This document shows, in pieces, positions 17,482 to 26,845 of a stretch of 64,000 bases of DNA. The stretch covers positions 868,001 through 932,000 of the forward strand of contig CAXXKX010000002.1 of the NCBI GenBank assembly GCA_963676655.2, in the 5' to 3' direction. The position numbers and the translations under genes are program-made. The stretch is from G963676655 sp963676655 (GTDB lineage: Bacteria; Verrucomicrobiota; Lentisphaeria; Victivallales; Victivallaceae). The notes beneath the pieces are model-generated. The model worked only from the letters and a program-made list of their open reading frames with translations. It searched no databases and was not told the DNA's origin. Numbering within the stretch: position 1 is the stretch's first letter; every line of letters begins with the position of its first letter.

Positions 17482-18906
17482 GTGAAATCATTTACAATTT
17501 TGAAAACAAAGACCTCACGGGAGATTTTCGCGTCCCGAGTAGGAATCGGCTTCGAATGTCTGGACCGCCAGATGTGGGAGGATACCGAAGAGGTTTACCG
17601 CTATGCAGGGGAGCTGGGCGTAAAATTTGCCCGGGTTCAAACCGGTTGGGCCAGAACCGAAACCGAGCCGGGGACTTACGACTTTGCCTGGCTGGATAAA
17701 ATTGTTGACCGCCTCTTAAGTGAAGGCATCAGTCCCTGGTTGAGTATTTCTTATGGGAATCCGCTCTATATAAAGTGTGAAGGCAAAGACGGTGTCGGCA
17801 ATCACCCGATGCACTGTGAAACTGCTCAGGAGGCCTGGCGCCGGTATGTTGCCGCGCTGGTTCAGCATTTCAGTCCGCGCACTGATCTATATGAAATCTG
17901 GAATGAAGGGGACAGTAATGCCTTCTGGAAACCTGGCGCCAACCCCGGCGAACATGTGGAGTTGATGCGAATCACCTCCGGGGTGATCCGGCAATACGCG
18001 CCTGATGCTACGGTTATTGGCGGCGCATTCGCCAACGGTTTGACCGTGGTCGGGTTTGATCTGATCCGGCAGCATCTGGAGTGCGGTATGGCGGATTATA
18101 TTGATGCTTTCAGTTTTCATCATTATAAAACGGTGATAGAGCTGGAACGACCGGATTTTTTACATAAACTGCGAACTATGTTCACCGAGTTTGGCAAGCC
18201 GGATATTCAGCTGTGGCAGGGGGAGGGCGGTTTCCCGTCCCAAACCAGCAAGACCCAGGCCCTGAAACAGGTTCCGGTAACGGAAGATATTCAAGCTCAG
18301 ATGCTTTTGCGTTATGTGATCAACGACCTTGCAATGGATGTCGATCTTACAAGTTACTTTCAAATTTCCGATTTCAAGTTTTACAGTTTCGGCGGAATCT
18401 GCCGGGACCCGAATTATTTCGGAGTTCTGACTTTCGATCAGCCGCCGCGCCGGAAGCTGTCATATTACGTATTGCAGCGTCTCGCCTCTTTGTTTGACGC
18501 GGAAACAAGACTTGAACAAAGCGCGGTTGTCGAACTGTACTCGTGTGACGAGGATGCCGAAAGAAAGCGGTACAGTTTTCCGGTCGAGGCGATGAAAGCG
18601 GTAAAAACAGTCTTTATGCGCCGGGGATATCCGATGATCTCCTATCATCGCGTGGCTAATATAATTGAAGGGGATGTAAAAAAGGAAAATATCAACCTTG
18701 ACGTCTGGATCGCCAAGGCATCCTTTTCTGATCCGGTTTTGATCGATCCGATGACCGGAAAGGTTTATGATGAGTTGGAGTTTACTCCTGCCGGCCGGAA
18801 GTGTTCATTTAAAAATCTGCCGCTTGAAGCTTATCCGCTGCTTTTGACTGACCGCAATGCAATCAATGATTTACTGCCGGCAGGCGATAAGGAAGAAAAT
18901 ATTTAA
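17482..18906 (+). CDS. Clan GH-A glycosidase, GH39-like
   Basis: 474 residues from a GTG with GGA six bases upstream; a TTG at 17425 would add 19 residues but has no ribosome site. No signal peptide, so probably cytoplasmic. The TIM barrel shows VKFARVQTGWARTETEPGTYDFAWLD near its start, then YEIWNEGDSNAFW with the acid/base Glu of the clan A Asn-Glu pair, and IQLWQGEGGFPS with the probable nucleophile Glu on strand 7. This spacing is typical of GH39 and related beta-xylosidase/iduronidase families. The substrate is unknown. It lies between the exported GH20 and a giant exported protein, so it may process oligosaccharides taken up by the cell. Confidence 0.7.
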   Translation: MKSFTILKTKTSREIFASRVGIGFECLDRQMWEDTEEVYRYAGELGVKFARVQTGWARTETEPGTYDFAWLDKIVDRLLSEGISPWLSISYGNPLYIKCEGKDGVGNHPMHCETAQEAWRRYVAALVQHFSPRTDLYEIWNEGDSNAFWKPGANPGEHVELMRITSGVIRQYAPDATVIGGAFANGLTVVGFDLIRQHLECGMADYIDAFSFHHYKTVIELERPDFLHKLRTMFTEFGKPDIQLWQGEGGFPSQTSKTQALKQVPVTEDIQAQMLLRYVINDLAMDVDLTSYFQISDFKFYSFGGICRDPNYFGVLTFDQPPRRKLSYYVLQRLASLFDAETRLEQSAVVELYSCDEDAERKRYSFPVEAMKAVKTVFMRRGYPMISYHRVANIIEGDVKKENINLDVWIAKASFSDPVLIDPMTGKVYDELEFTPAGRKCSFKNLPLEAYPLLLTDRNAINDLLPAGDKEENI

Positions 18907-18937
18907 TAATATATTTAACAAGGAAAGAGAGAATAAT

Positions 18938-21900
18938 ATGAGAATGAAAGCGGCAACCCGGAAATTATTTTTATTTGCAAACATGATGATCATATTTTCC
19001 GTGGTGAATGGAATGGACTTCAAATTTGCCCCGATGAAAGGCGCGGCCAAGGGGAAATGTGAGCCTTTGTCCCAGGGATTTCGCCTTTCAATGGAGAAAA
19101 CACCCGGTTCACAGGGATTTGTCGCGGCCGGGGCGACTATGAAGACCATTGTCGGCCCGAACCGGGAACTGACGTTTAGCTGGCGCGGCGGAGCCGCTAA
19201 TAAGGCGACGACTTTCGGTCTGCTGCTCTCTGTTCGTGACTTGAAGACCGGAAAACATCAGCTGAAGATTTACAAAGTCGGTTCTGCCGACGGCACCGAA
19301 TGGCGGCAGGTAACCTTGGGGTTCGACCGGCAGTTTAAATTAAAGACTGGTTCTTATGAGCTGTACAGCATACGGTTTGTTCTTACCGGAAAAAATAATC
19401 CCGGGAAGGATTCGTCTATCGAGATTACTAATGTCGCGGTTCGAGACAAGGTGGTTTCTCCATCAGAAAATGCGTTGCAATTCAAACTTGCTCCAATAGA
19501 AGGCGTGGCGAAAGGGAAATGTGAAACGATCCCGGGCGGCTGTCGTATGATCATGGAGCAAACGCCGGGGACAAAAGGCTTGATCGTGGTCGGAACAAAT
19601 TTAAAAGCGAAGGTTTCTCCGCAACAGAGATTGACTTTCCGCTGGCGCGGCGGAGCTAATAATCAGGCCACTTCTTTCGGGATTTTCCTGTCGGTCCGTA
19701 ATTTGAAAACGAACAAATCAACGTTCAAAGCTCTGAGAGTAGGTTCAGCGGATGGACCGGAATGGCGCAAGGCTTCGCTGCGTTTTGATCGTAAATTCAA
19801 ATTAACGTCCGGTTCTTATGAGATAACCTCTTTACGCTTTGTCTTGAACGGGAAAGGTAATCCTCAGGTATATTCGTCCGTGGATATTACCAATGTGGCG
19901 ATTGCAGACGAGGAAGAGCTTGTTCTGCAGCAAGGTGATTTTCTGGTGGTTCCCGCGACTAAAAAGCAGGCAGAAAAGAAATCGGCTCCAGCCGGATTCA
20001 AAACGGTCAAGGTTTTCTTTGATTTCGACAACAACGATTTTCAGCAACTGCTTTCCAGAAGAAATCAGAAACCGGTTTATGAGAAAACCGCCGATGCCGG
20101 GTTTCGTGATCTGGTACTGCAAAATTGCGGAGGCGTAATTGAACGGGTCAATTCACTTGACCAGGCGGATGTGATAGTTTTTTCCCGGACTAATTCCAGC
20201 CCTTATGGTAAGAAAATTGCTCAGGCGGTCCAGCGCGGAGCCGGCCTGATAGCCTATGGCAAGGTGCATGATGCCGATGTGGCGGCGCTGCTGCCGGCCG
20301 GGGTTTCCGTCAAACAACTCGACGGTTTGGCGGAGCGTGATACGGTTGTTCAATCAACCCAGCCCATTTTCGGCGGGATTAAATTCAATGATGTCGATTT
20401 CGGAATATATCTGGATCTGAAACTCCGCGATGGCGCGAAAACTGTTTTGACTTCCAGCAGCGGACGGCCTTTGATTCTGGAAAAAGGGAAAGTGCTTCAA
20501 TATGGCGTCGGCATTGGATCGACTTTGCTGCCCAGCGATGTTTTCTATGACAAACTGCTGCTGCACTCAATTTTGTGGTGCGGCTCCAAAACGCCGACGC
20601 AAGCGCTCAAGGTGCTGTCCGCGCATGAACAAAAGGTGAAAAAACAGCTTGAAACTGATGAGAGGCACATGGTTGAAGCGGTGGCGGATGCCGCCGGAAT
20701 TTCCCGGCAGGACAGCCGGAAATATTCTCGCGGTATGTCGCATAACAATATCGGCCGGTTCGGTTATTTGATCGCCGAGGGACTGCCCTGTGACAACATT
20801 GATTCATCTTTGAAAGTCGTTGATGTTCCCAGAGGAATTCAAGGTTATACATTTGATGTTATCGGTAAGAAGGCCGTACCGCTCAAACGCTGGCAGGTGA
20901 AAAAAGTTTCCGGTGAAGTGAAATTCCCTCGTCCGAATGTTACGGAACTTGATTCAGGGGATATCTGGCGCGGCATCGGCAAGGTTGAGTATCGTTGTGA
21001 TTTGGTGATGAAACCGGAATGGAAAGGTAAAATTTTATTTCTGGAGGTAAAAGACGGTATTTCGGATTGTGACGAAGCCTGGTTTAATGGACGGCGCATA
21101 GGCGGAACCGCCAAAAATGTGACGCATTACTGGTCACGTCCCCGACGTTATGTCATCCCGCAAAATGTAGTGAAATGGGGCAAAGCGAATGAGTTTCGCG
21201 TCATCATAGAAAACCTCCATCACGGTGCGTGTTTCAATTCGCGCCCGGAACTGGTCATCGCATCATCAACCGAAAATCGCAAATTATCGGTCACTGACAT
21301 CAACTGGATATATACAAAATACAAAGTTTTTTCCAAAAATGGCACACATAGTCTGGCTCTCAATCTGGTGACTCCTTTTATTCTTTATGATTTTTCTCAG
21401 TCACAGGCGGAAATGCGGGTTGAAAATATTGCTGAGTATGCCGCGTACTACACAGTTGGCGGGATAAAGCTGGTTGACTTGAAAAAAGAGAGTGTACTTT
21501 ACGATATTCAGCGTGACGGGAAACTCGCTGCGCCATGGATACTGCTTTTTCGGCGCGGAAAAACCTCTCCAGTGATGCTGGCGTTGTCGCGCAATATTTC
21601 GTCAATCCGGGCCGGATGTGAAATGGGGGCGGTTGACAGTCTGGTTTTTCATGGCGGCTCGAAACCGTTGGGCGAAATCGTGGTCGGCCGTCCATGGGGA
21701 ATAAACAGGGTTGATACGTCGAACTGGATGAACAAGCTGCCGGAGAACGTGGTGAAAAAAGTTACCGGGGCTCTGGATTTTGCCTTCAACTTCCCTGTCG
21801 CATGTGATGAGATTTACCGGGTTGACCGCGACCGGCAAACGGTAGATATCGTTAATCGCTTCCGCTTTCACCGGGTGAAGGATGAGTGGAATACTAAATG

Positions 21901-23488
21901 TTCGCCTTATGCGGTTGTGCCGCCGGTGACCGGATTCGCGCTTAAAAACAAGATTTTCGGGGCATCTCCGGAATCATTGCAGGATTTCGGGATGAATACT
22001 AAATTCGGTCCGATGCTCGGATTGAGGGGAAAAGATGCGGTTCGTTATTCACTGCCGCTGCCTGGGAATTGGGTTGATCCGGTATTACCGAAAATCGCGG
22101 GATCGGAGGACAAGTTTTTCATTAAAGAGATCAATGAATGTGCCATTGCCGCTTGCAAGTGGTCTTGTCGCTCCACGCGGGCGGATGCTTTTAATCCGGT
22201 CGAACCCTTGGGAAAAAATTTACAAACCTTTAACATCGACCCGTTTGGGTGGCAGATGGGGATGGGAGTAATGCTTGAAGGTTATTTCCAGTTTGAACCT
22301 GACGCCAAACGTTCTGCTGACGAAAGGATCAGAAAGCGGGTTCTCGAGCCGATGGACCTTTATCGTTACAAAAACTTCGAGAGCTCACGGGTAGAACCTT
22401 TTTCCGGGATTGAATATACCGTCAATTTCCGCAGCATTTATCCCAGTCCGGTCAAATACGCTCCGGGATTCGGTTCAAAGCTGATTTTCGGCGACAGTAA
22501 CGAAGCCTACGCTCAAGTTGGCTGGATCGCCGCGTTGATGGGGGATCGTTTGGGCTATGCGCGCCAGGTGCGTAATGCCTGGCCGCATTACAAATATCTG
22601 GTCCGCTGTAATACCCGGATAAATGACTGGGCGTTCAATTCCAGCAGTTGCCGTGAATATGGCATCGGCGGCTGGATGGATATGTTGAATTGTGAATATC
22701 CGGCCATGTATTACCATGCGCGCCTGGCGGAAATAGCAGGAGATGCAAAAGGAGCTGACGACGCGCTTTATCGCACGGCCAAAAGCATGGTTCCGACTTT
22801 GGCCAGATTATGGTTTGATTCCTATCTTACGGCCAATCAGCTTAATCCCGGCAAGCGGAAAATTGCGATGGTATTCGGTTTCAATGAGTATGACGGGGCA
22901 AAATTCAGCGTTGCGCCGCTTGAGCATAGCCGTTATATCAGAGATGCTGTTGACATATTTGATTTCTCACAGGGGTTCCCCGGTGCTTTAGCTCAGCTCT
23001 ACAAGCAGAGGGCTACGCCGGAAATACGTCAATATCTCATGAAACAGGCTATTCCGGCCCTGATCGATAAACAAGGAAAATTCGATAGCACCCGGTATCT
23101 CACGGTTCTGGCTCAGTTTTGCAAAAAGGATGTGCCGCTGGAAAAATATGCCGCCGATACACTGATAAAGAACGGAAAACGCCTTCGTCTGGATCGTCCC
23201 GGATTCAATCTTGGCTTTGAGCTTGGTAATGTTATGGCATGGAAATATGATGTTCCAAGGATTCAAATCTGTCATGGCGTGATGATGAAAACCTGTGCGT
23301 TTGACGTTAAAAAACGGCAGATGACGCTGGTCTTTACCGGTTCTCCTGAAGCGGTGGTTGTAATTCCGACGCCTCGTTCATTGACCTGTAATGGCAAGTC
23401 GGTTGTTCTCTCTGAACTGAAGACCTATGCTGCGGGTATAGTATTGCCGGTGAATATCGGTGAAAATAGCGTTACTGCGCAATATTGA
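18938..23488 (+). CDS. Giant exported multidomain protein, probable glycosidase
   Basis: 1516 residues. The ATG with AAGGAAAGAGAG upstream is chosen; an in-frame ATG at 18857 lies inside the previous gene. After the signal peptide come two copies (28-170 and 182-324) of the module also found in the GH20 protein. At about 345-560 is a Rossmann-like segment (KTVKVFFDFDNN, DQADVIVFSR, QRGAGLIAYG, LQYGVGIGSTLLPSDVFYD) resembling the class I glutamine amidotransferase-like domain seen in some glycosidases. Then a jelly roll like a GH2 sugar-binding domain (DIWRGIGKVEYRCDLVM, EAWFNGRRIGG). The last 700 residues, rich in Trp and in helical hairpins, look like a six-hairpin glycosidase domain, but I cannot name the family. 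The segment order is seen; the activity is inference. Confidence 0.7.
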   Translation: MRMKAATRKLFLFANMMIIFSVVNGMDFKFAPMKGAAKGKCEPLSQGFRLSMEKTPGSQGFVAAGATMKTIVGPNRELTFSWRGGAANKATTFGLLLSVRDLKTGKHQLKIYKVGSADGTEWRQVTLGFDRQFKLKTGSYELYSIRFVLTGKNNPGKDSSIEITNVAVRDKVVSPSENALQFKLAPIEGVAKGKCETIPGGCRMIMEQTPGTKGLIVVGTNLKAKVSPQQRLTFRWRGGANNQATSFGIFLSVRNLKTNKSTFKALRVGSADGPEWRKASLRFDRKFKLTSGSYEITSLRFVLNGKGNPQVYSSVDITNVAIADEEELVLQQGDFLVVPATKKQAEKKSAPAGFKTVKVFFDFDNNDFQQLLSRRNQKPVYEKTADAGFRDLVLQNCGGVIERVNSLDQADVIVFSRTNSSPYGKKIAQAVQRGAGLIAYGKVHDADVAALLPAGVSVKQLDGLAERDTVVQSTQPIFGGIKFNDVDFGIYLDLKLRDGAKTVLTSSSGRPLILEKGKVLQYGVGIGSTLLPSDVFYDKLLLHSILWCGSKTPTQALKVLSAHEQKVKKQLETDERHMVEAVADAAGISRQDSRKYSRGMSHNNIGRFGYLIAEGLPCDNIDSSLKVVDVPRGIQGYTFDVIGKKAVPLKRWQVKKVSGEVKFPRPNVTELDSGDIWRGIGKVEYRCDLVMKPEWKGKILFLEVKDGISDCDEAWFNGRRIGGTAKNVTHYWSRPRRYVIPQNVVKWGKANEFRVIIENLHHGACFNSRPELVIASSTENRKLSVTDINWIYTKYKVFSKNGTHSLALNLVTPFILYDFSQSQAEMRVENIAEYAAYYTVGGIKLVDLKKESVLYDIQRDGKLAAPWILLFRRGKTSPVMLALSRNISSIRAGCEMGAVDSLVFHGGSKPLGEIVVGRPWGINRVDTSNWMNKLPENVVKKVTGALDFAFNFPVACDEIYRVDRDRQTVDIVNRFRFHRVKDEWNTKCSPYAVVPPVTGFALKNKIFGASPESLQDFGMNTKFGPMLGLRGKDAVRYSLPLPGNWVDPVLPKIAGSEDKFFIKEINECAIAACKWSCRSTRADAFNPVEPLGKNLQTFNIDPFGWQMGMGVMLEGYFQFEPDAKRSADERIRKRVLEPMDLYRYKNFESSRVEPFSGIEYTVNFRSIYPSPVKYAPGFGSKLIFGDSNEAYAQVGWIAALMGDRLGYARQVRNAWPHYKYLVRCNTRINDWAFNSSSCREYGIGGWMDMLNCEYPAMYYHARLAEIAGDAKGADDALYRTAKSMVPTLARLWFDSYLTANQLNPGKRKIAMVFGFNEYDGAKFSVAPLEHSRYIRDAVDIFDFSQGFPGALAQLYKQRATPEIRQYLMKQAIPALIDKQGKFDSTRYLTVLAQFCKKDVPLEKYAADTLIKNGKRLRLDRPGFNLGFELGNVMAWKYDVPRIQICHGVMMKTCAFDVKKRQMTLVFTGSPEAVVVIPTPRSLTCNGKSVVLSELKTYAAGIVLPVNIGENSVTAQY

Positions 23489-23497
23489 AGATTAAAA

Positions 23498-24349
23498 ATG
23501 AATATTACCCATACCAACCTTGATATTGGCTTGCCGAAACCGCTGCGTTTTCTCCATATTACCGACAATCATCTGGCGTTTGCGGACGCCCGGGATGACG
23601 TGCGCAAGCAGCAGTTGGCACGAGACCGAGCGGCTGCATTCGAAACGACGCCGGGGGATTGCGAACGCTATCTGGATGATGCGCTTGTTTATGCCGGGAA
23701 AAATTGCGATTTACTGCTACATACCGGGGATCTGATTGATTTTGTTTCCCGGCTGAATCTGGAGGTGATCATCCGGAAATTTTCCGGCCTTGATTATTTT
23801 TTCGCAACCGGCAATCATGAGTTCAGCTTGTATGTCGGGGAAGCTTTCGAGGATACCGCATACAAAATGCGGAGTATGCCGCAAGTTCAGCCGGTCTTCA
23901 AAAATGACTTGTTGTTTGCTTCTCGAATATTTGGCGGAATCAATCTGGTCGGGATTGATAATTCATATTATCATTTCAACGAATTACAGCTCGAACAGTT
24001 TAAAGCTGAAGTTGCCAAAGGATACCCCATTCTGCTTTTGCTTCATAATCCGATCTGCACGGATGATCTATACGACGAGATGATGGTACGCCGCCAACGG
24101 GAATGCGCTTATCTGGTCGGATGCAGTGAACAGCAGCTGATGCCGTATCAGGAGGAGCGACGCATCCAGCAGCGTCCTACGCCAGCGACATTGGCCTTCA
24201 TTGATTACTTGAGGAATCAGGCGTTGGTCAAGGCTGTAATCACTGGACATCTTCATTTTGATTACGAGTCTCCGTTATCAGAATTTGCAATGCAATATGT
24301 GACCGGTGGCGGGTTTGAAGATTTCTCTCGTGAATTCATTATCACTTAA
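23498..24349 (+). CDS. Calcineurin-like metallophosphoesterase
   Basis: 283 residues. All blocks of the metallophosphoesterase fold are present in order: HITDNH (D-x-H), HTGDLID (GDxxD), FATGNHE (GNHE), LLLHNPIC and VITGHLHFD (GHxH). These bind two metal ions and hydrolyse phosphomono- or diesters. No signal peptide, so cytoplasmic. The gene starts 10 bases after the giant protein and ends its transcription unit. A sugar phosphate or phosphorylated glycan fragment would fit the locus, but the substrate is unknown. Confidence 0.88.
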   Translation: MNITHTNLDIGLPKPLRFLHITDNHLAFADARDDVRKQQLARDRAAAFETTPGDCERYLDDALVYAGKNCDLLLHTGDLIDFVSRLNLEVIIRKFSGLDYFFATGNHEFSLYVGEAFEDTAYKMRSMPQVQPVFKNDLLFASRIFGGINLVGIDNSYYHFNELQLEQFKAEVAKGYPILLLLHNPICTDDLYDEMMVRRQRECAYLVGCSEQQLMPYQEERRIQQRPTPATLAFIDYLRNQALVKAVITGHLHFDYESPLSEFAMQYVTGGGFEDFSREFIIT

Positions 24350-24555
24350 CTTCCACCGAATCCGAATAATAGCGGCTTCATTTACGTTTATTTTAGTATG
24401 ATAAATAATCACCATGTAATTAGTTAAAATACTGTAAGTGGTTTAAATTTAATGCTTTGAATTGACTTTTCTGCAAGGTGTTTATAGCATGATGCATGGA
24501 TATCCCGCCTGTTGGACGACTGTGGTTTTTTTCTGAAAAATCTTGAAATACCCTA
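24350..24555. other. Gap before the LacI promoter
   Basis: About 200 AT-rich bases. I see no gene or terminator-type hairpin here; the regulatory signals lie immediately downstream. Confidence 0.4.
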
Positions 24556-24606
24556 TTGACTTATCCGCATAAGTAATGTATAATCTAATTACTTATCCGC
24601 ATAAGT
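24556..24606 (+). promoter_or_regulatory. Promoter flanked by twin palindromic operators
   Basis: TTGACT (24556-24561) and TATAAT (24579-24584) are 17 bases apart. Two identical 16-bp sites ACTTATCCGCATAAGT lie at 24559-24574 and 24591-24606. Each is a palindrome of ACTTAT/ATAAGT halves around CCGC. Their centres are 32 bp apart, about three helical turns, so two dimers could bind the same DNA face. One site covers the -35 box and the other the start region, a typical repressor layout. Confidence 0.88.
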
Positions 24607-24637
24607 TAAGAGTTTCAAGAACAGGAAAACAGCATTT

Positions 24638-25672
24638 ATGATAACTGTGAGACAAAGTGATATAGCCCGTGAATTGGGGATAACCCAGGTTGCGGTAAGC
24701 AAAGCATTGCGCGGTGCTGCCGATATCTCAGAAAAGATGCGTCAGGAAGTTCTGGCCGCGGCCGACAAGCTGGGCTACCGGAAAAATATGATTGCCCACT
24801 CTCTTGCGGAAGGCAGTACCAGGATAATTGGTTATCTGGTACCGGGCTCGTCCGGCCATTTTTTCAGCCATATTTTGAGTTCGATCCAAACCTATCTTCA
24901 AGCAGAAGGCTATCAGCTTTTGATCAAAACTCACGACGGCAGCAGTGATCTGGATGATAATGATGTCGAGTTATTTATGAATTATCATGTCGACGGCATA
25001 ATTTCTTTTCCTAAATGTGCCGTATCCTGGGAAGAATCTATATATAAGAAATTGTTGAAACAAAATATACCGATAGTTTTCCTTAACCAGGATATTGATT
25101 TACCCGGTGCAGTATGCATTTTCTCAGATAACAACTATGGTGCAATTGAATGCGTTAATCATCTGGTAAAGAATGGACATCGGGAAATAGGAATTATCCT
25201 GCCCGATCACATGTATGATACGACGGTTCAGAATCGCTATCAAGGCTATCTCGACGGTCTGGCTCAGAATAAAATTCCGTTAAATGATGATTATGTTTTG
25301 CGTTATCATGTAATGCCTACCCTGGAACAGTCATTTGCTGATTTTTACCGGAATAATCCGCAAATGACGGCTGTTATGTGTTATAATGACCACGTCGCGA
25401 TGACGGTTTATGACATGGCCGAAAAAATGAATTTTAGGATTCCTGACGACTTGACGGTTATTGGCTTCGGGAATGACATAGCGTATCCTGAGCATTTGGC
25501 GGTGCCGTTAAGCACTGTGTCGCAATGCGGTATTGAAATGGGGAGAACCGCGGTCGAGCTTTTGATGAAAAAAATTAACGGCAAAAGAGTTCCAGCCAGA
25601 AATGTTATTCCAACCGAATTCATCTCAAGACAATCAGTAAAAAATATATCCATAATGAGTCGTGAGAAATAA
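24638..25672 (+). CDS. LacI-family transcriptional regulator
   Basis: 344 residues. The helix-turn-helix RQSDIARELGITQVAVSKAL and hinge region LGYRKNMIAHSLAEG are clear LacI/GalR features. IIGYLVPGSSGHFFSHIL opens the sugar-binding domain, and PDDLTVIGFGNDIAYPEHLAVPLSTVSQ is its conserved late block. It lies directly behind two identical operator palindromes and probably represses its own synthesis. The two pseudopilin genes and two DUF4838 genes downstream are likely co-regulated, although there is a 298-base gap before the first of them. Confidence 0.93.
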   Translation: MITVRQSDIARELGITQVAVSKALRGAADISEKMRQEVLAAADKLGYRKNMIAHSLAEGSTRIIGYLVPGSSGHFFSHILSSIQTYLQAEGYQLLIKTHDGSSDLDDNDVELFMNYHVDGIISFPKCAVSWEESIYKKLLKQNIPIVFLNQDIDLPGAVCIFSDNNYGAIECVNHLVKNGHREIGIILPDHMYDTTVQNRYQGYLDGLAQNKIPLNDDYVLRYHVMPTLEQSFADFYRNNPQMTAVMCYNDHVAMTVYDMAEKMNFRIPDDLTVIGFGNDIAYPEHLAVPLSTVSQCGIEMGRTAVELLMKKINGKRVPARNVIPTEFISRQSVKNISIMSREK

Positions 25673-25686
25673 GAGATTTTTAAGCG

Positions 25687-25708
25687 GGATATTGAATGCT
25701 CAATATCC
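25687..25708. repeat. 9-bp inverted repeat
   Basis: GGATATTGA, a 4-base loop, TCAATATCC. It lies just behind the LacI gene without a T-tract, so it may slow or process the transcript rather than end it. The rest of the gap (25709-25970) is AT-rich; AGGAGAG before the next ATG is its ribosome site. Confidence 0.5.
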
Positions 25709-25970
25709 AACCGGAGTTAAGCGAAGAGGCTAGTTGAAAGCTGGAATGAAAAGGCACTATCCACCATGATAAGTTGGGAAAGAGGCCATTTAATGTTAGA
25801 TGTTCATAAAAATTGCATAATTATTAATTTTCATGCCGGATAATATGTGCTTAAATTTTAACGGTTTACGCTATAGTATGAGTTGGTTCTTTTGTAAGCT
25901 TTTAACAATAGATTAATCAAATAATTTAGGGCCCCGGTTTTAGAACAAAAACAAATAAGGAGAGTCGTGT

Positions 25971-26714
25971 ATGAAGTGCAGAATTTTTACATTGATTGAA
26001 TTGCTGGTCGTGATCGCGATAATCGCAATTCTGGCTTCAATGCTGTTGCCGGCATTGAACAAAGCCCGTAGTAAAGCCCGGGCAATTAAATGCGCAAGCA
26101 ACCTCAAGCAGATCGGTACCGGTTTTGCATTCTATCAGGGGGATTCCAATGGTTATTTTGTTCCGGTATGGCAACCGACCGGCGCTACAACCTACGATCC
26201 GTGGAAGGACTGGCGCTGGACATTGATAGACTGCCAATATTTGCCGTGGCTGCATAAAGGGGGAGGCGGAATAAGGCTTGTCAACTGGAATTCGGTCTGG
26301 TTCTGTCCTGAACTGCAAAAGACTGCCCTGGCCTTTATTGCCGGTTCTGCCGCGCAGCTTGACAATATGATGAAATATGGCGGTGGTTATGGTTATCCAT
26401 GTAATGTGCAGGGGACTAAACGAGGTCTTGGCGGCGGCTGCGGTACTATTTATCCCCCTGTAAAAAATGCCGAAATCCGTTCCGCGTCCGAGGTTATGTT
26501 GTTGATCGATGCTGATGGTGGCTACGGTACCAACCGGGTGCCGGTCGCCGGGACTCCCGCTTATTTCGGCTGTCACGACCAGTTGGGTACCGGAACCAAT
26601 CTGCTGTCGGCTGATGGACACGTTGTATACTATCCGAATGGAACTACCCTGTTGGCCCAGTGGAGTAATGGGACCACTCAGCAGGAAGCGCCATTCAATA
26701 CCGACTTAAAATAA
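25971..26714 (+). CDS. Pseudopilin-like protein
   Basis: 247 residues. MKCRI leads into FTLIELLVVIAIIAILASML and NKARSKARAIKCASNLKQIG. The -1 residue is Ile, not Gly. The C-terminal part is Gly- and Trp-rich and ends with LLSADGHVVYYPNG; the preceding His is 12 residues away instead of 9. The nucleotide sequence of the first 75 or so bases of the helix is almost the same as in the next gene, while the globular parts differ strongly. A strong terminator follows, so it may be made in excess over the downstream genes. Confidence 0.85.
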   Translation: MKCRIFTLIELLVVIAIIAILASMLLPALNKARSKARAIKCASNLKQIGTGFAFYQGDSNGYFVPVWQPTGATTYDPWKDWRWTLIDCQYLPWLHKGGGGIRLVNWNSVWFCPELQKTALAFIAGSAAQLDNMMKYGGGYGYPCNVQGTKRGLGGGCGTIYPPVKNAEIRSASEVMLLIDADGGYGTNRVPVAGTPAYFGCHDQLGTGTNLLSADGHVVYYPNGTTLLAQWSNGTTQQEAPFNTDLK

Positions 26715-26720
26715 AAAAAT

Positions 26721-26766
26721 CACGACAATATAGTGCCGGTATTTACATATATTGTCGTGTTTTTTT
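26721..26766 (+). terminator. Rho-independent terminator between tandem pilin genes
   Basis: CACGACAATATA (26721-26732) pairs perfectly with TATATTGTCGTG (26748-26759) and is followed by seven T. Confidence 0.88.
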
Positions 26767-26845
26767 GAAAAAGGTAAGTATTTAAATAATTAAAAATTAC
26801 CATAAATGATTAATGCTTAATATTATCAAATGGAAAGAGGCGTAT

